This document shows positions 7,803-17,045 of a stretch of DNA of 64,000 bases, in pieces. The position numbers and the translations under genes were made by a program. The stretch comes from Streptococcus sp. VT 162 (GTDB taxonomy: Bacteria > Bacillota > Bacilli > Lactobacillales > Streptococcaceae), in NCBI GenBank assembly GCA_000688775.2, contig CP007628.2, positions 186,001 through 250,000 of the forward strand. Direction: 5' to 3'. The number at the start of each line of letters is the position of its first letter. Positions within the stretch are counted from its first letter, which is position 1. The notes below the pieces were generated by a model, which made no database searches, had not been told where the DNA came from, and saw nothing but the letters and a program-made list of their open reading frames with translations.

Positions 7803-8615
7803 CTAGTAGTCTTCTAGGATATCACCGATTGGGTCGTTAGAAGTCGCAGCTCCGCCGCCACCGTTTCCACCTTGTTTTGTAAGGTTAAGGTAGATGAAGG
7901 CAAGGGCAACACCGATGACACCAAGGGCAATCAAAGTCAATTGAGAGATAGCTGCAAGAGCAAAACCGATAGCGAAGAATGGCCATACTTCACGAGTTGC
8001 CATCATGTTGATAACCATAGCGTAACCAACGGCAACGACCATAGCACCACCGACAGCCATACCACCGTTCAACCAGTCTGGCATCAAACCAAGAGCGTCT
8101 TGAACAGCAGAAGCTGGGATAGCGATAAGGAAGGCAGCAGGGATTGCAATACGAAGACCTTGAAGAAGAAGTGCAACAAAGTGAGCACGCTCAACAGCTG
8201 CAATGTTTCCGTCTTTAGCAGCAGCATCAGCTGAGTGAACTAAGGCAACTGAGATTGTACGAACAATCATTGTCAAGAAAAGTCCAGCTACAGCAAGAGG
8301 GATAGCTGTTGCCGTTGCAACGGCGATACCATCAGTAGTAAAGTTACCACCTTTGATCAAGATGATTGCTGCAGCAACAGATGCAAGAGCAGCGTCAGGA
8401 GCTACGGCAGCTCCGATGTTTGCCCAACCAAGGGCGATCATTTGAAGAGATCCACCAAGCATAACCCCTGCTTCGAGGTTACCAGTTGCAAGTCCGATAA
8501 GGGTACATGCGACGATTGGTTGATGGAATTGGAATTGGTCGAGGATACCTTCAAGACCTGCAAGGAAGGCAACAACTACAACCAAGATAGCAGAAATGAT
8601 TGAAATATCTGACAT
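7803..8615 (-). CDS. manM: Mannose-family PTS component IIC
   Basis: IIC carries the sugar-binding and transport core of the ManLMN permease. The 270-residue protein is nearly all membrane helices. It carries the family pattern FHQPIVACTLIGLATGNLEAG split at residues 30-50 and a Gly/Ala-rich segment with GWANIGAAVAPDAALAS. The C-terminal tail contains a GGNGGGGAA linker. It lies between manL (75-base gap) and manN (14-base gap), all on the minus strand. The gap to manL has no terminator, so the three genes should form one transcript. Family and role are secure. Confidence 0.96.
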   Translation of the reverse strand: MSDISIISAILVVVVAFLAGLEGILDQFQFHQPIVACTLIGLATGNLEAGVMLGGSLQMIALGWANIGAAVAPDAALASVAAAIILIKGGNFTTDGIAVATATAIPLAVAGLFLTMIVRTISVALVHSADAAAKDGNIAAVERAHFVALLLQGLRIAIPAAFLIAIPASAVQDALGLMPDWLNGGMAVGGAMVVAVGYAMVINMMATREVWPFFAIGFALAAISQLTLIALGVIGVALAFIYLNLTKQGGNGGGGAATSNDPIGDILEDY

Positions 8616-8690
8616 GGTTTTATTCCTTTTCTATTTAGTTTTAATAAAGTATTTAATCCTGTTTTCAAAAATGATAGAAACAGATTAACA

Positions 8691-9680
8691 TTATTGAACG
8701 TTTGCTTTCTTAATCAAGTCAAACAAATCTTTTTTCGTGTCGTTTGGTACTTTACGTACATCAAATTCAACACCGAGGTCACGCATTTTTTCAAAGGTTG
8801 CAACGTCTTCTTTGTCCATAGACAAAACGTTGTTAATCATTGTCTTACCTGTTGAGTGAGCCATAGAACCAACGTTAAGGGTCTTGATTGGCACGCCACC
8901 TTCGATAGCACGAAGTGCATCTTGTGGAGTTTCAAACAAGATAAGGGCATGAGTTTCTCCGAAACGTGGGTCTTTTGCAACGTCGATCAATTTCTGGATT
9001 GGGACAACGTTAGCTTTTACTCCGTTAGGAGCAGCTTGCTTGATCAATTCTTTACGCAATTCGTCGTTTGCAACGTTATCTGAAGCAACGATGATACGGT
9101 CTGCTTTTGAATCTGGTGTCCAAGCAGTTGCGACTTGTCCATGAAGGAGACGAGTGTCTAGACGAGCAAGGTTGATTTTCAGTTTACCGTCACCGATAAC
9201 TGTTCCTTCTGGAATAGCAGCTTGTGCAACTGGAGCAGCTGCAGCAGTTGCAACTTCCTCAACTGGGTTAAGCTCTTCTGGAAGAGCCTTGATGCCATCT
9301 TTGGCTTCTTTAATGATATTCGCAGCGACTTTATCCACACCTGCATTCGCGTCCATAAGGCGCTCTGTGTAGGCTTGGATCAACATCGGCAAGTTCAGTC
9401 CTGTGATGATGGCAAACTTACGTTCTGGATTTTCTCCCATTACGCGGCTAGCTTGGTTGAATGGAGATCCACTCCAAAGGTCAGCCAATACTAGAACCTC
9501 ATCTTCTGCGTCAAATGCAGCCACAGCGTTGTTGAATTTAGCGTAAAGGTCATCTGGACCTTCATTTGGCATAAAGGTCACAACTTGAACCTTTTCTTGT
9601 TCACCAAAGATCATAGATCCTGACTGATGAATACCCGCAGCAAATTCGCCGTGGCTCGCAATAATGATTCCGATACTCAT
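8691..9680 (-). CDS. manL: Mannose-family PTS component IIAB
   Basis: ManL receives phosphate from HPr and passes it to incoming sugar. It is a cytoplasmic two-domain protein of 329 residues. The IIA domain has His10 in ASHGEFA, and the IIB domain has His180 in [11 protein letters not shown]; both are the phosphorylated histidines of the family. An Ala/Pro-rich linker (about 140-160) joins them. I start at 9680 ([11 protein letters not shown]) rather than at the in-frame ATG three codons earlier. The AGGAGG site is ten bases from the former but only one base from the latter. It is the first gene of the operon, and its promoter region carries a cre-like site and a TTTAAG direct repeat. Confidence 0.97.
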   Translation of the reverse strand: MSIGIIIASHGEFAAGIHQSGSMIFGEQEKVQVVTFMPNEGPDDLYAKFNNAVAAFDAEDEVLVLADLWSGSPFNQASRVMGENPERKFAIITGLNLPMLIQAYTERLMDANAGVDKVAANIIKEAKDGIKALPEELNPVEEVATAAAAPVAQAAIPEGTVIGDGKLKINLARLDTRLLHGQVATAWTPDSKADRIIVASDNVANDELRKELIKQAAPNGVKANVVPIQKLIDVAKDPRFGETHALILFETPQDALRAIEGGVPIKTLNVGSMAHSTGKTMINNVLSMDKEDVATFEKMRDLGVEFDVRKVPNDTKKDLFDLIKKANVQ

Positions 9681-9728
9681 TATTGTCATTCCTCCTTATA
9701 AAATGTTTGACTGTATGTTTAAGAAAAC

Positions 9729-9773
9729 TTTAAGCCTAACTTTAAGTATAAACCGTTTTCATATAAAAATCAA
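9729..9773 (-). promoter_or_regulatory. manL promoter with overlapping cre-like site and TTTAAG repeats
   Basis: Read on the minus strand, TTGATT (9768-9773) and TATACT (9745-9750) are 17 bp apart. The spacer and -10 are covered by ATGAAAACGGTTTAT (9748-9762), one mismatch from the cre consensus WTGNAANCGNWNNCW, a position suited to CcpA repression. Two TTTAAG copies on the plus strand (9729-9734 and 9741-9746) lie across the predicted start site with a 6-base gap. CiaR boxes have a 5-base gap, so that reading is tentative. Confidence 0.7.
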
Positions 9774-9780
9774 CTACTTT

Positions 9781-9928
9781 TTCTAAAAAGATGTAAAAGT
9801 TTTCATAGAATGACTTTTTAAAAATATTAATATATCAATGCTTTTGAGAGATAAATGAAAATGGTAATAGAAAATTTAATATAAAAATACAGAAAATGAG
9901 CTGCTTTTGTGAAAACAGAATGAAAACA
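9781..9928. other. AT-rich spacer upstream of manL
   Basis: Nothing recognisable beyond the manL control region. From memory, pneumococcal genomes have an alcohol dehydrogenase gene at this place; none is present here. Confidence 0.4.
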
Positions 9929-9964
9929 AAAAGGAAAGATTGCACCCCTGCAATCTTTCCTTTT
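9929..9964 (-). terminator. Perfect 16-bp terminator after the HAD phosphatase gene
   Basis: The arms at 9929-9944 and 9949-9964 are perfectly complementary (AAAAGGAAAGATTGCA) around a four-base loop. The hairpin overlaps the end of the minus-strand gene and has runs on both sides, so it may work in both directions. Confidence 0.9.
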
Positions 9965-10775
9965 ATAGGAACAAATTTTGTAAAGCGTGGGCAACTCCAT
10001 CTTCTTCGTTGGTCAGAGGAAGTTGTTCGTCTGCATATGGAAGAAGAGCAGGATTGGCGTTTTTCATAGCATATCCCTTGCCTGCAAATGCCAACATTTC
10101 AGTGTCATTATGCTCATCACCAAAGGCGATCAAGTCTTTTTTATCACGATTCATCACATTGAGCAAGTACTCTAGAGCAAAGGCCTTGTTTACCCCCTTG
10201 GGAGTACACTCGAGGATGTTGAGGGGCCCGCCCCAGGTATTGATAGCTAGTTGGTGCTGATAAAAACGATTCATCTCGTCCGCTAAAGCGTATTTGTCTT
10301 CAGCCCTTGTTTGCAAGAGGATGCAGTTGGGATCTTTGGTTACTCGTTCGGGCTTGAATTGATTTTCCGGCCGGAAGTTCTCTACGCCAAATAGTTTAGG
10401 GTCTGCAATTTCCTCATTCGGAGTCGTGATATAGAATTTTTTTCGGTATTCTCCTGCAATAAAATCAGCCTGGATGTCTTCCGTGCGCTTGACCATGTCT
10501 AGGAGGTATTTTTTGTCCAAGGTTAAACATTTTTCATGCGCCCAAGCCTGTCCTGGTAGATGGGTAAGAGAACCATTAAAGTTAATCATGGGAGTATGCA
10601 ATTCTAGCTCACGATAGAAGTCTTTTGCCATACGATACGGACGGCCTGTCGTGATGATGACATGGTGTCCTTTTTCTGAAATTTTTTTGATCGTCTCTTT
10701 GGTGAAATCGGAGAGCTTGCTTTCACTATTTAGCAGGGTTCCGTCCAAATCGACTGCGATAATTTTTTTAGTCAT
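9963..10775 (-). CDS. Cof-type HAD-IIB family phosphatase
   Basis: Cytoplasmic haloacid-dehalogenase-fold phosphatase of 270 residues, probably acting on a sugar phosphate or flavin/nucleotide phosphate. Motif I is DLDGTL with the nucleophile Asp9 and Asp11. Motif II is TTGR. Motif III/IV is FGDEHNDTEML near residues 217-227. The central Cof-type cap domain lies between motifs II and III. The promoter on the minus strand is an extended -10 (TGATATAAT, complement of 10814-10822). It has its own terminator. Substrate cannot be predicted; this family is promiscuous. Confidence 0.9.
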   Translation of the reverse strand: MTKKIIAVDLDGTLLNSESKLSDFTKETIKKISEKGHHVIITTGRPYRMAKDFYRELELHTPMINFNGSLTHLPGQAWAHEKCLTLDKKYLLDMVKRTEDIQADFIAGEYRKKFYITTPNEEIADPKLFGVENFRPENQFKPERVTKDPNCILLQTRAEDKYALADEMNRFYQHQLAINTWGGPLNILECTPKGVNKAFALEYLLNVMNRDKKDLIAFGDEHNDTEMLAFAGKGYAMKNANPALLPYADEQLPLTNEEDGVAHALQNLFL

Positions 10776-10865
10776 ATAAACCTTCCTAGTCGTTTCCAGA
10801 TAAGATGTCTACTATTATATCAAAAAGAAGGAAGAAAAGCAGATAAGAACAAAAACTACAGTTGC

Positions 10866-10888
10866 TTTGATTTATTAAATAAATCAAA
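10866..10888. promoter_or_regulatory. AT-rich palindrome upstream of the purine permease
   Basis: TTTGATTTATT and AAATAAATCAAA form a nearly perfect 23-bp dyad ending eight bases before the -35 box. It lacks GC pairs and a T-run, so an operator is more likely than a terminator. The regulator is unknown; it does not match a PurR box. Confidence 0.5.
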
Positions 10889-10896
10889 CAAACATA

Positions 10897-10925
10897 TTGA
10901 AAAGGTGAATGATAAATGATATAAT
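10897..10925 (+). promoter_or_regulatory. Promoter of the purine permease
   Basis: TTGAAA (10897-10902), a 17-bp spacer and TATAAT (10920-10925) with an upstream TG. ATTGTTCG in the leader (about 10932-10939) partly resembles a PurR box half-site. Confidence 0.75.
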
Positions 10926-10962
10926 ACTAATATTGTTCGTAAAAAACAAAAGGAGATTAAAG

Positions 10963-12381
10963 ATGGACAAACTATTTAAACTAAAAGAGCACGGGACAGA
11001 TGTCCGTACAGAGGTGCTTGCTGGTTTAACAACATTCTTTGCAATGAGTTATATTCTCTTTGTAAACCCTCAAATGCTTTCACAAACAGGAATGCCTGTT
11101 CAAGGTGTATTCTTGGCAACAATCATCGGTTCTGTTGTGGGAACTTTGATGATGGCTTTCTATGCTAACTTGCCATATGCACAAGCACCAGGTATGGGAC
11201 TAAATGCCTTCTTCACCTTTACAGTTGTATTTGGAATGGGCTATACTTGGAAAGAAGCTCTTGGTATGGTCTTCATCTGTGGAATTATTTCACTGATTAT
11301 TACCTTGACAAATGTTCGTAAAATGATCATCGAATCTATTCCTACAACACTTCGTTCAGCTATTTCGGCTGGTATTGGTGTTTTCCTTGCCTATGTTGGG
11401 ATTAAGAATGCCGGTCTCTTGAAATTCTCAATCGATCCAGGTACTTATACGGTAGCAGGTGAAGGAGCGGACAAGGCTCAAGCTGCACTTACTGCAAACT
11501 CAGCAGCTGTTCCAGGATTGGTAGACTTCAATACTCCAGCAGTATTGGTGGCTCTTGCAGGTCTGGCTATTACCATCTTCTTTGTTGTTAAAGGCATCAA
11601 GGGTGGAATTATTCTTTCTATTTTAACAACGACTGTCCTTGCCATTGCTGTTGGTGTTGTCAAATTATCAGGGATTGACTTTGCTAGCAACAATCTTTCA
11701 GCAGCGGTTAATGATTTAGGAACTTTGTTTGGTGCTGCTCTTGGTTCAGAAGGTTTAGGATCTTTGATTTCAAACACTTCACGTTTACCAGAAACCTTGA
11801 TGGCTATTCTTGCCTTCTCACTAACGGATATTTTTGATACAATCGGTACTCTTATCGGTACTGGTGAAAAAGTTGGTATCGTTGCGACAAGTGGGGAAAA
11901 CCATGAGTCCGCTAAATTGGACAAGGCTCTATACTCTGACTTGGTGGCAACTTCGGTAGGTGCCATTGCAGGTACTTCAAACGTCACAACCTATGTTGAG
12001 TCTGCGGCGGGTATCGGTGCTGGTGGACGTACTGGGTTGACAGCCCTAGTGGTTGCGATCTGTTTTGCTCTATCTAGCTTCTTTAGCCCACTTCTAGCGA
12101 TTGTTCCGACAGCTGCAACAGCACCAATTTTGATCATCGTCGGAATCATGATGCTTTCTAACTTGAAAAATATCCCTTGGGATGATATGGCTGAAGCGGT
12201 TCCTGCCTTCTTCACTTCTATCTTTATGGGATTTAGCTACTCTATCACACAAGGGATTGCTGTTGGTTTCTTGACATACACCTTGACAAAAGTTGTCAAA
12301 GGTCAAGCCAAGGATGTGCACGTGATGATTTGGATTTTGGATGCCTTGTTTATCCTTAACTATATCAGTATGGCGCTATAA
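10963..12381 (+). CDS. NCS2/AzgA-type purine permease (PbuG-like)
   Basis: Integral membrane proton-coupled nucleobase transporter of 472 residues, most like the AzgA/PbuG branch that imports hypoxanthine, guanine or adenine. The N-terminal segment KEHGTDVRTEVLAGLTTF and the AQAPGMGLNAFFTF motif are hallmarks of that branch. So are LTDIFDTIGTLIGTGEKVG near residue 290-308 and ESAAGIGAGGRTGLTA near 345-360. About 12 membrane helices are apparent. The ATG at 10963 has AAAGGAG upstream; an earlier in-frame ATG at 10909 overlaps the promoter and is rejected. It is monocistronic. The exact base preference cannot be read from the sequence. Confidence 0.9.
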   Translation: MDKLFKLKEHGTDVRTEVLAGLTTFFAMSYILFVNPQMLSQTGMPVQGVFLATIIGSVVGTLMMAFYANLPYAQAPGMGLNAFFTFTVVFGMGYTWKEALGMVFICGIISLIITLTNVRKMIIESIPTTLRSAISAGIGVFLAYVGIKNAGLLKFSIDPGTYTVAGEGADKAQAALTANSAAVPGLVDFNTPAVLVALAGLAITIFFVVKGIKGGIILSILTTTVLAIAVGVVKLSGIDFASNNLSAAVNDLGTLFGAALGSEGLGSLISNTSRLPETLMAILAFSLTDIFDTIGTLIGTGEKVGIVATSGENHESAKLDKALYSDLVATSVGAIAGTSNVTTYVESAAGIGAGGRTGLTALVVAICFALSSFFSPLLAIVPTAATAPILIIVGIMMLSNLKNIPWDDMAEAVPAFFTSIFMGFSYSITQGIAVGFLTYTLTKVVKGQAKDVHVMIWILDALFILNYISMAL

Positions 12382-12382
12382 A

Positions 12383-12416
12383 TGGTATAATAGAAAAAGG
12401 GGAGTCTCCCCTTTTT
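12383..12416 (+). promoter_or_regulatory. Extended -10 promoter fused to a terminator hairpin
   Basis: TGGTATAAT (12383-12391) is directly followed by AAAAAGGGGA-GTC-TCCCCTTTTT (12394-12416). The hairpin should end the permease transcript. The -10 should start transcription inside the hairpin's 5' arm, for the CPBP gene downstream. Confidence 0.6.
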
Positions 12417-12435
12417 AATTATAAGGAGGTACATC

Positions 12436-13143
12436 ATGAAAGATAAGACGGTTTGGCAAGAGGTTTTAAACAGAGGGAAATGGGTGCTCATCCTTTTGGT
12501 AGCTTTTGTTCTATCTCAATTTCCCATAGGACTTGCTTTGTTTTTAGCAAACAAACAGTTTCCGATTTTACAGTCAGGGCTCTTAGTTGGTGCCCTATCC
12601 ATAGTCGTTTTGATTGTATTCATTATTGGTGCACGAAAAACACAACTTGCTACTTTTAATCTATCCTTTTTTAAGGCAAAAGACTTGGCTCGCTTGGTAC
12701 TGAGTTATCTGGTGATTTTTGCGACAAATCTCTTGGGTTCACTCCTGCTTCGACTAACAAATGAGGCAACAACCAGTAACCAATCAATACTGAATGGTTT
12801 GGTTCAGAATAGTTCTTTGATTTCAACTTTCTTCCTATTAGTCTTGATTGCGCCGATTTGTGAAGAAATTTTGTGTCGTGGGATTATTCCAAAAAAGATC
12901 TTCCGTGGAAAAGAAAAACTTGGCTTTGTTGTTGGTGCAATTGTCTTTGCCTTGCTCCATATGCCAACCAATCTACCTTCTGTGATTATTTATGGAGGAA
13001 TGTCAACGGTTTTGACTTGGACAGCCTATAAGACTGAGCGTTTAGAGATGTCCATTTTGCTTCATATGATTCTCAATGGTATTGCATTTTGTTTGTTGGC
13101 CTTATTGGTATTGATTAGTAGAAATCTAGGTCTATCATTCTAA
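12436..13143 (+). CDS. CPBP family intramembrane metalloprotease (Abi/CAAX-like)
   Basis: This 235-residue multi-spanning membrane protein carries the three CPBP motifs: Glu143-Glu144 and Arg148 in CEEILCRGI, His175 in FALLHMPTN, and His210/Asn214 in LHMILNG. The glutamates and histidines form the active site inside the membrane. Family members act as CAAX-type proteases, bacteriocin self-immunity proteins or regulators. There is no bacteriocin gene next to this one, so its job is open. Ribosome-binding site AAGGAGG lies eight bases before the ATG. A hairpin at 13161-13196 ends the transcript. Confidence 0.88.
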   Translation: MKDKTVWQEVLNRGKWVLILLVAFVLSQFPIGLALFLANKQFPILQSGLLVGALSIVVLIVFIIGARKTQLATFNLSFFKAKDLARLVLSYLVIFATNLLGSLLLRLTNEATTSNQSILNGLVQNSSLISTFFLLVLIAPICEEILCRGIIPKKIFRGKEKLGFVVGAIVFALLHMPTNLPSVIIYGGMSTVLTWTAYKTERLEMSILLHMILNGIAFCLLALLVLISRNLGLSF

Positions 13144-13160
13144 ACCATTGGCCTACTTGG

Positions 13161-13196
13161 AAAAGATGAATACTAAAGTGTCCATCTTTTTTCTTT
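13161..13196 (+). terminator. Terminator after the CPBP protease gene
   Basis: AAAAGATG (13161-13168) pairs with CATCTTTT (13183-13190), followed by a T-rich run. Confidence 0.65.
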
Positions 13197-13210
13197 TTAT
13201 GGTAAAATAG

Positions 13211-14206
<996 letters not shown>

Positions 14207-14207
14207 G

Positions 14208-15530
14208 ATGAACGAAATTCAAAACAATCAGTGGATTGCCCACTACCGGACGGACCAACCGCATTTTGGTTTGGAACGAATGGTGGAACTCCTAGCTCTG
14301 CGAGGCAATCCCCATCTCAAACTTAAGGTCATCCATATCGGCGGGACCAATGGTAAGGGGTCTACCATTGCTTTTTTGAAAAAGATGCTGGAAAAGCTAG
14401 GTCTAAGAGTTGGTGTGTTCAGCTCGCCCTATCTCATTCATTATACGGATCAGATTAGCATCAATGGGGAATCTATTCCCGAGGCTAGGCTAGAAGCCCT
14501 CATGGCAGACTATCAGTCTTTGCTTGAAGGGGAATCTGCTGACAATTTGCAGGGAACAACCGAGTTTGAGATTATCACAGCTCTAGCTTATGATTACTTT
14601 GCCTCAGAGCAAGTAGATGTGGCCATCATGGAAGTGGGCATGGGTGGTCTTTTGGATAGTACCAATGTCTGCCAGCCGATTTTAACAGGAATTACGACCA
14701 TTGGACTGGATCATGTAGCCCTACTTGGTGACACCTTGGAAGCTATAGCAGAGCAGAAGGCTGGTATTATCAAACAAGGTATTCCCTTGGTGACAGGTCA
14801 TATTGTTCCTGAAGCCTTGACTGTGATAGACTCTATTGCAGAAGATAAAAATGCATCGAGACTTGCCTATGGGAAAGATTATCAGGTTCGTCACCAAGAA
14901 AGTGTGGTAACGGGTGAAATATTTGATTATACCAGTTCTCTCAGACAAGGTCTCTTTCAGACTGGTTTGCTTGGTTTGCACCAGATAGAAAATGCGGGGA
15001 TGGCCATAGCTTTACTTGATACTTTTTGTCAAGAAGATGGGCGGGAGTTGGCAAGTAATGACTTAATTGCTCAAGCTTTGAAAGAGACCAGATGGCCAGG
15101 GCGTTTGGAGGTCGTGTCTAGCGACCCCTTGATGATTTTGGATGGGGCCCACAATCCCCATGCTATCAAGGCTTTATTAGCAACCTTGCAAGAACGCTTT
15201 GCGGATTATCATAAGGAAATCCTCTTTACTTGTATCAAGACCAAGGCCTTGGAGGATATGCTGGATTTGCTAGAGACGGTGCCAGATAGCCAATTGACTT
15301 TAACCCATTTTGACGATAGTCGGGCGACGGATGAAAGCGTGCTGAAAGAGACAGCCAAGTCTAGAAATCTCAATTACCAAATTTGGCAGGATTTTCTAGA
15401 GCAGAAATTGACAGATAAAAATGAAGAGAAACAAACAGTTAGGATTGTCACAGGTTCCTTGTATTTCTTGAGCCAAGTGAGAGCCTATCTGATGGAGAGG
15501 AAGAACGAGAATGGATACACAAAAGATTGA
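14208..15530 (+). CDS. folC: Folylpolyglutamate synthase / dihydrofolate synthase
   Basis: FolC (SulB) ligates glutamate to dihydropteroate and extends polyglutamate chains, an ATP-dependent Mur-ligase-type reaction in the cytoplasm. The 440-residue protein has the P-loop [11 protein letters not shown] near residues 46-56. The family signature around [13 protein letters not shown] follows at about 143-155, and the C-terminal domain motif LDGAHNPHA lies near 309-317. It starts one base after the folP stop, so translation is probably coupled. It overlaps folE by 20 bases. It belongs to the folP-folC-folE unit. Confidence 0.95.
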   Translation: MNEIQNNQWIAHYRTDQPHFGLERMVELLALRGNPHLKLKVIHIGGTNGKGSTIAFLKKMLEKLGLRVGVFSSPYLIHYTDQISINGESIPEARLEALMADYQSLLEGESADNLQGTTEFEIITALAYDYFASEQVDVAIMEVGMGGLLDSTNVCQPILTGITTIGLDHVALLGDTLEAIAEQKAGIIKQGIPLVTGHIVPEALTVIDSIAEDKNASRLAYGKDYQVRHQESVVTGEIFDYTSSLRQGLFQTGLLGLHQIENAGMAIALLDTFCQEDGRELASNDLIAQALKETRWPGRLEVVSSDPLMILDGAHNPHAIKALLATLQERFADYHKEILFTCIKTKALEDMLDLLETVPDSQLTLTHFDDSRATDESVLKETAKSRNLNYQIWQDFLEQKLTDKNEEKQTVRIVTGSLYFLSQVRAYLMERKNENGYTKD

Positions 15531-16065
15531 AACGGCTGTAAAAATGATTATTGAGGCTGTTGGTGAGGACGCTAACCGCGAGGGCTTGCAGGAAACACCT
15601 GCTCGTGTAGCTCGTATGTACCAAGAGATTTTTTCAGGTCTTGGCCAAACTGCTGAGGAACACCTGTCAAAATCCTTTGAGATTATCGACGATAATATGG
15701 TTGTAGAAAAGGATATCTTTTTCCACACTATGTGTGAGCACCACTTTTTGCCCTTTTATGGGAGAGCGCACATTGCCTACATTCCAGATGGTCGGGTGGC
15801 AGGCTTGTCCAAGCTTGCCCGTACGGTTGAAATTTATTCTAAAAAACCACAGATTCAAGAACGGTTAAATATTGAAGTGGCCGATGCCTTGATGGATTAT
15901 CTGGGGGCTAAAGGAGCCTTTGTTGTCATTGAGGCCGAGCATATGTGTATGAGCATGCGTGGTGTCAGAAAACCAGGTACTGCGACTTTGACGACAGTAG
16001 CGCGAGGTGTATTTGAAACAGATAAAGACCTCCGAGACCAGGCTTATCGTTTAATGGGACTATAA
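15511..16065 (+). CDS. folE: GTP cyclohydrolase I
   Basis: FolE opens GTP to make dihydroneopterin triphosphate, the first committed step of folate synthesis. The 184-residue length is standard. The zinc ligands are visible: Cys75 and His78 in [11 protein letters not shown], and Cys146 in [10 protein letters not shown]. The GTP-binding segment [17 protein letters not shown] is intact. Its start lies inside the end of folC, with a GGAGAGGAAG site upstream. A RUP-like element begins at the stop codon and a terminator follows, so transcription from the folP promoter may end here before sulD. Confidence 0.97.
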   Translation: MDTQKIETAVKMIIEAVGEDANREGLQETPARVARMYQEIFSGLGQTAEEHLSKSFEIIDDNMVVEKDIFFHTMCEHHFLPFYGRAHIAYIPDGRVAGLSKLARTVEIYSKKPQIQERLNIEVADALMDYLGAKGAFVVIEAEHMCMSMRGVRKPGTATLTTVARGVFETDKDLRDQAYRLMGL

Positions 16066-16179
16066 TACTCTTCGAAAATCAAATTCAAACCACGTCAGCT
16101 TCCATCTGCAACCTCAAAACGGTGTTTTGAGCAGCCTGCGGCTAGCTTCCTAGTTTGCACTTTGATTTTCATTGAGTAT
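16065..16179. repeat. RUP-like miniature element inside the folate gene cluster
   Basis: This ~113-bp unit has ends TACTCTTCGAAAATC and, read in reverse from the other side, TACTCAATGAAAATC, each bordered by TA. It has one central hairpin (CTCAAAAC-GGT-GTTTTGAG). It is close in length to the ~107 bp I remember for RUP and lacks the internal duplication of the copy at 2036. It separates folE from sulD. Confidence 0.72.
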
Positions 16180-16185
16180 AAAAAG

Positions 16186-16207
16186 AATCCGCTTCATGCG
16201 GATTTTT
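16186..16207 (+). terminator. Terminator-like hairpin between folE and sulD
   Basis: AATCCGC (16186-16192) and GCGGATT (16198-16204) form a 7-bp stem with a TTCAT loop and a following T5 run. Confidence 0.75.
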
Positions 16208-16223
16208 CTAGAAAGGACTAGTT

Positions 16224-17045
16224 ATGGATCAACTGCAGATTAAAGATTTGGAAATTTTTGCCTATCATGGTCTTTTTCCAAGTGAGAAAGAATTGGGGCA
16301 GAAGTTTGTTATTTCCGCAAGCTTATCCTATGATATGACCAAGGCGGCGACAGACTTGGATTTAACAGCATCTATCCATTACGGAGAACTGTGTCAGCAG
16401 TGGACGACTTGGTTTCAGGAAACCGCTGAGGACTTGATTGAAACGGTAGCCTACAAACTAGTTGAACGTACCTTTGAGACCTATCCTCTTGTCCAAGAGA
16501 TTGAGTTGGAACTAAAAAAACCGTGGGCTCCAGTGCATTTACCATTGGATACCTGCTCGGTGACCATTCACCGTCGTAAGCAACGGGCCTTTATCGCCCT
16601 AGGAAGTAACATGGGAGATAAGCAAGCAAACTTGGAAAAAGCCATTGACAACCTGCGAGCTCGTGGCATCCATATTCTCAAAGAGTCCAGTGTTTTGACG
16701 ACGGAGCCTTGGGGTGGTGTGGAGCAGGATAGCTTTGCCAATCAGGTGATTGAAGTAGAAACCTGGTTACCAGCATCAGTCTTGTTAGAAACATTATTAG
16801 CTATTGAGTCAGAAATGGGACGGGTTCGAGAGGTGCATTGGGGGCCTCGTTTGATTGATTTGGACCTACTCTTTGTGGAGGACCAGATCATTTACACAGA
16901 CGAGCTCATCTTGCCTCATCCTTATATAGCAGAACGCCTCTTTGTTCTTGAGCCGTTAGTGGAAATAGCTCCCCATTTTATCCATCCGATCCTAAAGCAA
17001 CCAATTCGTTATTTGGTTGACCAGTTGGAGCAAGGAAATGCCTAA
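16224..17045 (+). CDS. sulD: Bifunctional dihydroneopterin aldolase / HPPK (FolB-FolK fusion)
   Basis: This single protein does two consecutive folate steps. Dihydroneopterin aldolase occupies residues 1 to about 118 ([19 protein letters not shown] near the start). 6-Hydroxymethyl-dihydropterin pyrophosphokinase follows from about 126 to the end ([27 protein letters not shown] signature). The fusion is known as SulD in pneumococcus. At 273 residues it is full length. It overlaps the next gene by 8 bases. It should belong with folP-folC-folE, but a RUP-like element and a terminator hairpin now lie just upstream. I see no convincing promoter in the short gap, so its transcription may depend on readthrough. 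Confidence 0.95.
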   Translation: MDQLQIKDLEIFAYHGLFPSEKELGQKFVISASLSYDMTKAATDLDLTASIHYGELCQQWTTWFQETAEDLIETVAYKLVERTFETYPLVQEIELELKKPWAPVHLPLDTCSVTIHRRKQRAFIALGSNMGDKQANLEKAIDNLRARGIHILKESSVLTTEPWGGVEQDSFANQVIEVETWLPASVLLETLLAIESEMGRVREVHWGPRLIDLDLLFVEDQIIYTDELILPHPYIAERLFVLEPLVEIAPHFIHPILKQPIRYLVDQLEQGNA

